A stretch of 10,466 nt of DNA from Spirochaetaceae bacterium (GTDB lineage Bacteria > Spirochaetota > Spirochaetia > B11-G9). Below, piece after piece: positions 1 through 6,282 of this stretch (the first letter of the stretch is position 1; each line of letters opens with the position of its first letter). The position numbers and the translations under genes were made by a program. The notes below the pieces were generated by a model that worked only from the letters and a program-made list of their open reading frames with translations, searched no databases and was not told the origin of the DNA. The DNA is taken from contig JAUVLL010000076.1 of NCBI GenBank assembly GCA_030600745.1, positions 1 to 10,466 of the forward strand. The letters are read 5' to 3'.

Positions 1-1685
1 ATAGAATCCCTGAAATAGAAAAATATAAGGGAACACTCAATAAATCTGCAAATCAGTTAAAAAATTGTCTTGAATTGGTTACTGAACTGGAAATTCTGGA
101 CGAAAGACTTGGAAACTACGCTTTTTTAAGAAACACCGAGGATATTGGAGACAGTAAAGGTCAGGATAGACTTTCAAGATTTATGAGAATAACCTCTATT
201 CTTGGTACAGCTTTAAGTTTTCTTAATCCGGAAATACAGGCAATAGATGAAAACACTATCAAAAATTACCTGGAAAATAAACTTCTGACTGACTATAAAA
301 TAATGCTTAAAAAACTCATTAGATTTAAACCACATGTACTCTCGGGGAGTGAGGAAAAACTTTTATCTATGCAGGTAGAGTCAAACGAGACACCCGGAAA
401 GGTTTTTTCTGCTCTGACAGATGTAGATATGGATTTCGGTTCTATTAAAACACAGGATGGACCGCTTCCTTTAAGCCAATCAACATTCGGTATGCTTTTA
501 ATTAATAAAGACAGGAATGTAAGAGAGAGATCTTATAAACAGTTCTATTCCAAATTTTCAGAGCACAAAAACACACTGGCATCTCTTTATGCAGGTAGTG
601 TTCAGCAGGATATCTATCAGACTAAAACAAGAAACTACCCTTCTACACGGGCAAAAAAACTATTTCCTGATAATGTACCTGAATCTGTTTATGAGAATCT
701 TATAGAAGTGATACATGAAAACCTTCCACTGCTTCACAGATATTACAGTTTCAGGAAAAAAAGTCTTGGCCTGGAAAAACTAAAACCATGGGATGTGTAT
801 GTTCCGCTATTAAGCTCGATTACAACACACTACAGCTATAACGAAGCAGTTGAAATGATTATTAAAGCAGCGAAACCATTGGGGGATGAATACTGCAAAA
901 CATTAAAAAACGGTCTTCTGGGCGGCTGGGTCGATAAATATGAGAATAAAGGAAAAAGATCCGGCGCCTTTTCTTCAGGTGCCTATACAGGCGAACCATA
1001 CATAATGATGAATTACAAGGATACTGTGCTTCGGGATATGTTTACTTTGGCTCACGAGGGCGGTCACTCCATGCACAGCTGGAACAGTGTTAGAAATAAT
1101 CCCTTCCAGAATTACAACTATACAATATTTGAAGCAGAGGTAGCATCTACCTTCAATGAACAGCTTTTAGCCGATTATTTTTATAAAAATGCTGATTCTG
1201 ATAGTATGAAAGCCTATATAATTGGGAAACGAATAGATGATATAATAGCAACAATTTTCAGACAAACCATGTTTGCAGAATTTGAACATGAAGCCCATGC
1301 TATGGTAGAAAAAGGGATTCCAATAACTGTGGATTCCATAAGAAAAAAATACAGGGATCTCCTTAAACTTTACTTCGGGGACGAAATGGAACTGGAAGAG
1401 GATAGTGATCTGGAAGGATTAAGGATACCCCATTTCTACAGATCCTACTACGTTTATAAATATGCAACCGGACTTTCTGCGGCGATAGCCTTATCGGAAC
1501 GAGTGCTTAAAGGCGGTAAATCAGAGCAGAGAGACTACCTGAACTTTCTCAAATCCGGAGGTTCCAGATATCCCCTTGACTCACTTAAACTTGCCGGAGT
1601 GGATATGAGCAAACCTGAGCCGATAAAAGCAGCTATGCTGGTATTCAGGGAACTCCTGGATGAGATGACTGATCTGATGCTTTAG
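1..1685 (+). CDS. pepF: Oligoendopeptidase F, M3B zinc metallopeptidase (5' end missing)
   Basis: Cytoplasmic zinc peptidase of the M3B (PepF) family, which cuts short oligopeptides during peptide turnover. The frame is open from base 3 to the stop at 1683-1685, giving 560 visible residues, so the gene begins outside the window; a TTG at 75 lies inside the frame and is not a credible start because homologous-looking sequence (RIPEIEKYKGTLNKSANQL) precedes it. The zinc motif HEGGH is at 1053-1067 (visible codons 351-355), within LAHEGGHSMHSW, and the likely third zinc ligand is the Glu of EVAST at 1137 (codon 379), about 28 residues downstream as expected for M3 enzymes. The C-terminal helical part (IPHFYRSYYVYKYATGLSAA) is typical of PepF. 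PepF proteins are usually near 600 residues, so only about 40 residues are missing. No frameshift is visible. The following gene is separated by 141 bp, so it is probably a separate transcription unit. Confidence 0.93.
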   Translation, partial: RIPEIEKYKGTLNKSANQLKNCLELVTELEILDERLGNYAFLRNTEDIGDSKGQDRLSRFMRITSILGTALSFLNPEIQAIDENTIKNYLENKLLTDYKIMLKKLIRFKPHVLSGSEEKLLSMQVESNETPGKVFSALTDVDMDFGSIKTQDGPLPLSQSTFGMLLINKDRNVRERSYKQFYSKFSEHKNTLASLYAGSVQQDIYQTKTRNYPSTRAKKLFPDNVPESVYENLIEVIHENLPLLHRYYSFRKKSLGLEKLKPWDVYVPLLSSITTHYSYNEAVEMIIKAAKPLGDEYCKTLKNGLLGGWVDKYENKGKRSGAFSSGAYTGEPYIMMNYKDTVLRDMFTLAHEGGHSMHSWNSVRNNPFQNYNYTIFEAEVASTFNEQLLADYFYKNADSDSMKAYIIGKRIDDIIATIFRQTMFAEFEHEAHAMVEKGIPITVDSIRKKYRDLLKLYFGDEMELEEDSDLEGLRIPHFYRSYYVYKYATGLSAAIALSERVLKGGKSEQRDYLNFLKSGGSRYPLDSLKLAGVDMSKPEPIKAAMLVFRELLDEMTDLML

Positions 1686-1692
1686 TAGGAAT

Positions 1693-1724
1693 TGGCTCCT
1701 TATTTTTTACAGGAGTTGTGTTTT
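1693..1724 (+). terminator. Weak candidate terminator after pepF
   Basis: A CTCCT/AGGAG stem (1696-1700 with 1711-1715) can be extended by up to three G-T wobbles at its base, with a 10-base loop. It is followed by a T-rich but interrupted run ending at 1724. The location just after the pepF stop is right for an intrinsic terminator, but the stem is short and an alternative AGGA/TCCT pairing (1687-1700) competes with it. Confidence 0.35.
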
Positions 1725-1745
1725 GGATGTAATGGACACTGTTTA

Positions 1746-1804
1746 TTGACAATTTATACCTGATACATACATATCTTGACATTTACCAACATTTTATATA
1801 TTTT
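1746..1804 (+). promoter_or_regulatory. Candidate tandem promoter region for the EIIA-antiporter operon
   Basis: Two perfect TTGACA hexamers lie 30 bp apart (1746-1751 and 1776-1781). The second is followed after 17 bases by TATTTT (1799-1804), a partial -10 match. The first has only poor -10 candidates (TACATA at 1768-1773 after 16 bases, ACATAT at 1769-1774 after 17). The region lies between the pepF stop and the ribosome binding site at 1816-1821, where the operon promoter should be. The second TTGACA overlaps a TTG that would be an in-frame but unlikely start for the next gene. Transcription starts cannot be fixed from sequence alone. Confidence 0.5.
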
Positions 1805-1826
1805 TATACCCGTATGGGGGAAAACA

Positions 1827-2474
1827 ATGGAAGATACCATCCTGACTATTGAAGAAGTAGCTAAGTATATAAAAGTTTCCGAAAGAACTATCTATGACTG
1901 GACCCAAAAAGGTGAAATACCTGCAGGTAAATTGGGCAATGTATGGAGATTCAAAAAAAGTGAAATTGATCGATGGATCAATGACAAACTGGAAAATAAT
2001 AATATCAAAGGCAGTGGAATAAGCGACTTGAAACACCTGCTTGCTCCGGAAAGAGTTATTGTTACCAAATTTTCCACTAAAAGAGACATCCTGACTGCAC
2101 TTATTAATAATCTCTCAGAAGCTCCTCAGATTAAAGATCATAAAAAGCTTGAAGATGCTATCTGGGAACGGGAAAAACTAATGAGCACAGGAATTGGTTT
2201 AGGCATAGGAATCCCCCATATACGTATCTACACAGTTTCTGATATTGCTCTATCAGTTGCAGTAAATAAAACAGATATTATTGATTATCAAACCCTGGAT
2301 GATATTCCTATCCGTATAGTCTTTATGGTAGCCGCAGCGTATAATCAACATGCAGAGTATTTAAAACTTCTTGCATCAATCAGCAGACTGCTTAAAAATG
2401 ACTCCTTTAAAAATGAACTGTTAAAAGCTGCTGATCCAAAACAGATCTTTACTTTACTTACGAAGGGGGAGTAA
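1827..2474 (+). CDS. HTH (MerR/excisionase-type) - PTS EIIA domain fusion regulator
   Basis: A 215-residue two-domain protein. Residues about 4-55 form an excisionase/MerR-like helix-turn-helix (LTIEEVAKYIKVSERTIYDW, then a GKLGNVWRFKKSEIDRWI wing), expected to bind DNA. Residues about 68-212 match the fructose/mannitol/Ntr-type PTS EIIA domain, with the active-site His in GIGIPHIRI retained as His131 (codon 2217-2219), so it can probably be phosphorylated by HPr or NPr. ATG 1827 is chosen because GGGGGA at 1816-1821 lies 5 bases before it and the HTH begins at once; the in-frame TTG at 1776 would add 17 residues and lies on a promoter-like TTGACA. No EIIB or EIIC gene is in the window, which argues for regulation rather than sugar transport. 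The stop is 2 bp before the antiporter start, so the two are co-transcribed and perhaps functionally coupled. In enterobacteria EIIA-Ntr is known to control K+ transport; a similar role here is inference. Confidence 0.88.
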   Translation: MEDTILTIEEVAKYIKVSERTIYDWTQKGEIPAGKLGNVWRFKKSEIDRWINDKLENNNIKGSGISDLKHLLAPERVIVTKFSTKRDILTALINNLSEAPQIKDHKKLEDAIWEREKLMSTGIGLGIGIPHIRIYTVSDIALSVAVNKTDIIDYQTLDDIPIRIVFMVAAAYNQHAEYLKLLASISRLLKNDSFKNELLKAADPKQIFTLLTKGE

Positions 2475-2476
2475 AA

Positions 2477-4132
2477 ATGTTAAATCCACAATCAAGTATC
2501 CTATTTATTCTTGGAATAGGAGTTTTCGGTGGAATTGCTGGAGCATGGTTATTTCAGAAAATAAAAATCCCCCAGGTCCTGGGTTATCTTGTAATTGGAA
2601 TTATTATTGGCCAAAGCGGAATGAAATTTATTAACAGTGATATCATAGTTTCTCTAAAAAATTTTAATTTTTTCGCTCTTGGTATAATAGGATTCCTCGT
2701 TGGAGGAGAACTTCACGGCAGTACAATGAAAAAATACGGGAAACAGTTTTCTGCAATACTCTTTGGAGAGGGTGTCCTTGCATTTTCACTTGTCACTATT
2801 TCTATCAGTCTTGTCCTTTATATTTTTACAAAGAATTTCGCAGCTGCATTGGCAGGCGGTATTGTGTTCGGAGCTATAGCTTCTGCTACAGATCCGGCTT
2901 CCACTATGGATGTACTCTGGGAATACCGGTCAAAAGGGGTGCTTACTACTACAATTATTGCCATTGTAGCTCTGGATGATGCTTTGGCTATGACGCTCTA
3001 CGGTCTTGGAACCGGTGCTGCTCAGATGATCATTGGAGGAGACACTTCTATCCTGGAACAAGCAGTCAGAATAGGTATAGAACTATTCGGAGCTGTAGCT
3101 ATGGGTGGTACAGCCGGTTTTTTTATGAACCTTATTATCCGATACAGCAGTGATAAAAATCGTACCATGATTTTTGCAATAGGAACATTGCTTATCCTAA
3201 TATCACTTTCTATTATGCTTAATATAGATGTTATTCTTGCAGCAATGACATTAGGGATTGTAATTACCAACATGGCACCAAACCGGAGTAAAGAATTATT
3301 CGAACTTATTAGAAATTTCGCCTCTCCTATTTATGTACTTTTTTTTGTACTTGTCGGGGCCAGATTAACATTAAGCAGTATGCCGGGATTTCTATGGATT
3401 ATTGTCGGACTCTATGTTCTTTTTCGAAGTGCCGGTAAAATGCTGGGGGCCTGGCTGGGAGCAAAAATAACAAAAGCAGATCCGGTGGTGCAAAAATATA
3501 CAGGAATGGGACTCTTTGCCCAGGGAGGTGTTGCCATAGGTCTATCAATAATGGCCAGTCAGCACCTGGGAGAACTGACACTTGCCGATGGCATCAACCT
3601 TGGAGATATTATAATAACAGGAGTAACAGCAACTACATTTATTGTACAGATTATTGGACCTACAATGGTAAAAATTGCCATAAAACTGGCAAAAGAAGCT
3701 GGGAAAAATATAACAGAGGAAGACGTAATTGCTAAATGGAAGGTAGCAGATGTACTGGAAACAGATGTTCCAATAATTAAAATTACAGATTCAGTAAAAC
3801 AAATAGTAACACTCTTTTCTGAAAGTGAATACTTTTGCCTGCCGGTTGTTAATCAGCAAAATAAAACTGTAGGAATGATTACCATGAACGACCTTAAAGA
3901 GCTTATGATCTCTCAGGATACCTGGGAATGGATTCTTGCAGAAGATATACTATCTACCGCATCCGATGTAATTACGAAAACAGAATCCCTTGAAGAAGCA
4001 ATGATAATATTAAAGCAGCTTGGCAGAGATCAGCTTCCTGTTATTGAGTCAATAGCAAATCCGATACCCGTGGGAATCCTGGATACCAGGGTTGTCAGAA
4101 AGCTTGTAAATAAAGAGATGGTAGGTATCTAG
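2477..4132 (+). CDS. Cation/proton antiporter (CPA superfamily) with C-terminal CBS pair
   Basis: Inner-membrane secondary transporter of 551 residues, probably exchanging Na+ or K+ for H+. Residues about 5-405 are very hydrophobic with roughly 12 membrane segments. Family hallmarks are KIPQVLGYLVIGIIIGQSG (30-48), ATDPAST (137-143) in the unwound-helix region, and VALDDALA (164-171); the paired Asp167-Asp168 resembles the ion-binding DD of electrogenic antiporters such as NhaA/NapA. Residues about 420-545 are soluble and look like two CBS motifs (VADVLETDVPIIKITDSVKQ... and AEDILSTASDVITKTESLEE...), which in other proteins bind adenine nucleotides or gate channels and transporters. This replaces the TrkA-N/RCK domain seen on many Kef-type members. 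The start ATG has GGGGGA at 2465-2470. It lies 2 bp after the EIIA-HTH gene and 8 bp before the response regulator, so it is mid-operon. The transported ion cannot be assigned from sequence. Confidence 0.9.
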   Translation: MLNPQSSILFILGIGVFGGIAGAWLFQKIKIPQVLGYLVIGIIIGQSGMKFINSDIIVSLKNFNFFALGIIGFLVGGELHGSTMKKYGKQFSAILFGEGVLAFSLVTISISLVLYIFTKNFAAALAGGIVFGAIASATDPASTMDVLWEYRSKGVLTTTIIAIVALDDALAMTLYGLGTGAAQMIIGGDTSILEQAVRIGIELFGAVAMGGTAGFFMNLIIRYSSDKNRTMIFAIGTLLILISLSIMLNIDVILAAMTLGIVITNMAPNRSKELFELIRNFASPIYVLFFVLVGARLTLSSMPGFLWIIVGLYVLFRSAGKMLGAWLGAKITKADPVVQKYTGMGLFAQGGVAIGLSIMASQHLGELTLADGINLGDIIITGVTATTFIVQIIGPTMVKIAIKLAKEAGKNITEEDVIAKWKVADVLETDVPIIKITDSVKQIVTLFSESEYFCLPVVNQQNKTVGMITMNDLKELMISQDTWEWILAEDILSTASDVITKTESLEEAMIILKQLGRDQLPVIESIANPIPVGILDTRVVRKLVNKEMVGI

Positions 4133-4140
4133 CGGAGATC

Positions 4141-4815
4141 ATGAAAGTATTAATTATTGAAGATGACAGCAGTATAGCCTCATTTATAATAAAGGGATTA
4201 AAAGAATCAGGATTCACCGTAGATTCTGCCGCCGATGGCGAAGATGGCTACATGAAACTCCTGACTGGTATTTATGATGCAGCAGTCGTGGATATCATGC
4301 TTCCGGGTATGGACGGACTTACTGTCATTGAGAATATCAGAGCAAAAAAGATAAATACACCAATTATTATTCTCAGCGCCAAAAGAGAGGTAGACGATAG
4401 GATAATTGGCTTTCAAAAGGGAGGAGACGATTATCTGACTAAACCCTTTTCCTTTTCTGAGCTGCTGGTTCGTATTCAGTCCCTGATCCGCAGATCACAT
4501 AAAGCAGAAATAATAACAAATCTTGAATGTTCTGATCTTACAATGAATCTAATTTCTCACAGTGTTATTAGAGGCGGTACCACTATTGAACTACAGCCAA
4601 AGGAATTTTCTGTTCTGGAATATCTTCTAAGAAACAAGGGAAGAGTAATTTCAAAAACATTGATGATGGAAACTGTCTGGGATTATAATTTTGATCCCCA
4701 GACAAATATTGTTGATGTTGTAATTTCAAGGCTTCGAAGTAAAATAGATAAGGACTTTGATACGAAACTACTTCATACAGTCAGAGGTGTCGGCTATGTT
4801 CTTAAAGAAAATTAA
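4141..4815 (+). CDS. OmpR/PhoB-family response regulator
   Basis: A 224-residue DNA-binding response regulator. The N-terminal receiver domain (about 1-115) has the acidic pair Asp8/Asp9, the phosphoacceptor Asp51 in VVDIMLPGMDG, Ser79 (LSAK) at the usual Thr/Ser switch position, and Lys101 in TKPF. The C-terminal winged-helix domain (about 125-222) shows the OmpR-type pattern LQPKEFSVLEYLLRNKGRVISK and VVISRLRSKID followed by TVRGVGYVL. All phosphotransfer residues are intact, so it should be functional. GGAG at 4134-4137 lies 3 bases before the ATG, a rather short spacing. It begins 8 bp after the antiporter stop and its last 20 bp overlap the start of the histidine kinase, so the two form a translationally coupled cognate pair. 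Its targets are unknown; the operon itself and htrA downstream are the natural candidates. Confidence 0.93.
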   Translation: MKVLIIEDDSSIASFIIKGLKESGFTVDSAADGEDGYMKLLTGIYDAAVVDIMLPGMDGLTVIENIRAKKINTPIIILSAKREVDDRIIGFQKGGDDYLTKPFSFSELLVRIQSLIRRSHKAEIITNLECSDLTMNLISHSVIRGGTTIELQPKEFSVLEYLLRNKGRVISKTLMMETVWDYNFDPQTNIVDVVISRLRSKIDKDFDTKLLHTVRGVGYVLKEN

Positions 4816-6193
4816 AAACAGCTTTAAAAAAATCCATTTCCGACTTGCCTTGATTTTTTCATTAATTTTTATTATCTCTTCGGGGATCCTTTTTATTTTC
4901 TCCTTCTTTTTTCTTTACAGTTCCATGAATGAAACAGAGGAGGAAGAAACAAATAGAAGATTATTAAACTACTGGGCACTATTTCAATCGGAGGGAATAG
5001 ATCTTGTTATCCTTGAAATTGAAAAAGAATCATTCCTTTACGGCGATCGTCCCTTCTTTGCCAGGATTGCTGACGATAAGAATATTACTCTTTTCCTTCG
5101 GTATCCTGAATCATGGGCAGTATATTCAATAGAATCACTGGAAAATCTTCCAATTAAAAAATTTGAAAATTCTATGATTCTGAATACAGAAAATTCAGAA
5201 AATGTTTTAAAAGTTTACACAGTCTGGTTATCTGAGAAATATATTCTGCAGATAGGTATAAGTACAGCAAGAAGTGTTCAGCTGCTAAACTTATACAGGC
5301 GGAACTTTATTTTTCTACTTATAGGATTGTTACTACTGGGATTCGGTGCAGGAGCTTTTTTCTCCGGACGATTTTTATCACCATTGCGTAATTTAAATTC
5401 AGCATTAAAAGATATTCTTTCCACAGGCGATTTTTCAAAACGTGTACAGGAAAGGGGTATCCGGGATGACCTGGAAGAAGTTATTTCCATGTTCAATACT
5501 ATGGTTAAACGAATAGAAACTCTTATCTTCCAGATGAAGAGCAATCTTGATACAGTAGCTCATGATCTGCGTACACCAATGACTATTCTCCGGGGGTATG
5601 CAGAACGTGCTCTCAGTACGCCTGAGGACATCCAAACTGCAGCGGACGCTCTCTCAACCTCCCTTGAGCAATCAGAAAAGATAATTTCCATGCTTGATAC
5701 CATTATGGATATATCTGAGGCAGAATCAGGAACTCTACAACTTAAAAAAGAAGACCTGGAACTCGATAAGGTTGTAGAATCACTAACCGAAATGTATCAA
5801 TTTATAGGGCAGGAGAGAAATATTAGTATTACCGTCAAAACTCTACCATATCGAATATCTGCAGATCCGGTCAGAATAAGACAGGCAATTGGTAATATTC
5901 TGGATAATGCCGTAAAATATTCACCCAATCACTGCACAATAGAAATAAGCATGAAAGATCTGAACGATCAAATTTCCATCATCGTAAAAGATGAGGGTTC
6001 AGGAATCCAGCAGGAAGATCTTCCATTTATCTGGGATAGACTCTATAGAAGCCCTGGAGTTAAAGATATCCCGGGAACCGGATTGGGTTTAAGTATGGTT
6101 AAGGCTATTGTCATGGCACATAAAGGAATAGTCTCTGTGAAATCCTCTCCGGAGACAGGCAGTATTTTTACAATCAGTTTTCCTTATATCTAA
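4796..6193 (+). CDS. Sensor histidine kinase (HAMP-HisKA-HATPase), partner of the upstream regulator
   Basis: A 465-residue inner-membrane sensor kinase. Domain order: TM1 about 17-41; an extracytoplasmic domain of about 125 residues with no motif I recognise; TM2 about 171-191; HAMP about 192-245 (FLSPLRNLNSALKDI); HisKA with the H-box VAHDLRTPM, phospho-His256; and an HATPase_c domain with the N-box NILDNAVKYS (N367-N371), the G1 box DEGSGI and the G2 box GTGLGLSMVKAI. All catalytic boxes are intact. ATG 4796 is chosen because AGAGG at 4783-4787 precedes it and positively charged residues then lead straight into TM1; the longer frame from TTG 4757 would add 13 residues within the regulator gene. 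It overlaps the response regulator by 20 bp, implying coupled translation and cognate partners. The gene ends 89 bp before htrA. The signal sensed is unknown; the neighbours suggest ionic or envelope stress. Confidence 0.93.
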   Translation: MFLKKIKNSFKKIHFRLALIFSLIFIISSGILFIFSFFFLYSSMNETEEEETNRRLLNYWALFQSEGIDLVILEIEKESFLYGDRPFFARIADDKNITLFLRYPESWAVYSIESLENLPIKKFENSMILNTENSENVLKVYTVWLSEKYILQIGISTARSVQLLNLYRRNFIFLLIGLLLLGFGAGAFFSGRFLSPLRNLNSALKDILSTGDFSKRVQERGIRDDLEEVISMFNTMVKRIETLIFQMKSNLDTVAHDLRTPMTILRGYAERALSTPEDIQTAADALSTSLEQSEKIISMLDTIMDISEAESGTLQLKKEDLELDKVVESLTEMYQFIGQERNISITVKTLPYRISADPVRIRQAIGNILDNAVKYSPNHCTIEISMKDLNDQISIIVKDEGSGIQQEDLPFIWDRLYRSPGVKDIPGTGLGLSMVKAIVMAHKGIVSVKSSPETGSIFTISFPYI

Positions 6194-6199
6194 TTTAAT

Positions 6200-6215
6200 A
6201 TTACAAAAATGTAAT
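6200..6215. promoter_or_regulatory. Inverted repeat ATTACA-N4-TGTAAT upstream of htrA
   Basis: Perfect 6-bp inverted repeat with an AAAA spacer, beginning 7 bp after the kinase stop and lying about 15 bp upstream of the candidate htrA -35. It is too AT-rich and has no T-run, so it is not a convincing terminator. A dimeric regulator site is possible; which protein binds, if any, is not shown by the sequence. Confidence 0.4.
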
Positions 6216-6230
6216 GTCTCCGAAAGGTTA

Positions 6231-6260
6231 TTGATAGTTTCTAATTGTACTATTTATACA
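6231..6260 (+). promoter_or_regulatory. Candidate htrA promoter
   Basis: TTGATA (6231-6236) is followed after 18 bases by TATACA (6255-6260), a fair sigma70-like pair, 23 bp before the htrA ATG. This would let htrA be transcribed apart from the upstream operon. The -10 lies within the second inverted repeat (6244-6262), a placement expected for repression. Confidence 0.45.
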
Positions 6261-6262
6261 AT
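6244..6262. promoter_or_regulatory. Inverted repeat ATTGTA-N7-TACAAT over the htrA -10
   Basis: Perfect 6-bp inverted repeat with a 7-base spacer, overlapping the candidate -10 of htrA. The half-sites resemble those of the repeat at 6200-6215 (TACAA/TTGTA core against TTACA/TGTAA), so the two could be sites for the same dimeric regulator. In AT-rich DNA such a repeat could also arise by chance. Confidence 0.4.
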
Positions 6263-6282
6263 CAAGATTCAGAGGAAATACT

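Noticed and set aside
1776..1826. TTG at 1776 as the start of the HTH-EIIA gene
   Set aside because: It has no ribosome binding site, overlaps a TTGACA element, and would add 17 hydrophobic residues before a domain that begins right after ATG 1827, which has GGGGGA before it.
3022..3581. Reverse-strand open frames inside the antiporter gene
   Set aside because: They have no ribosome binding site or recognisable domain and are antisense shadows of a gene with a clear family match.
4757..4795. TTG at 4757 as the start of the histidine kinase
   Set aside because: ATG 4796 has AGAGG upstream and starts just before the charged segment leading into TM1; the longer version only reads into the response regulator gene.
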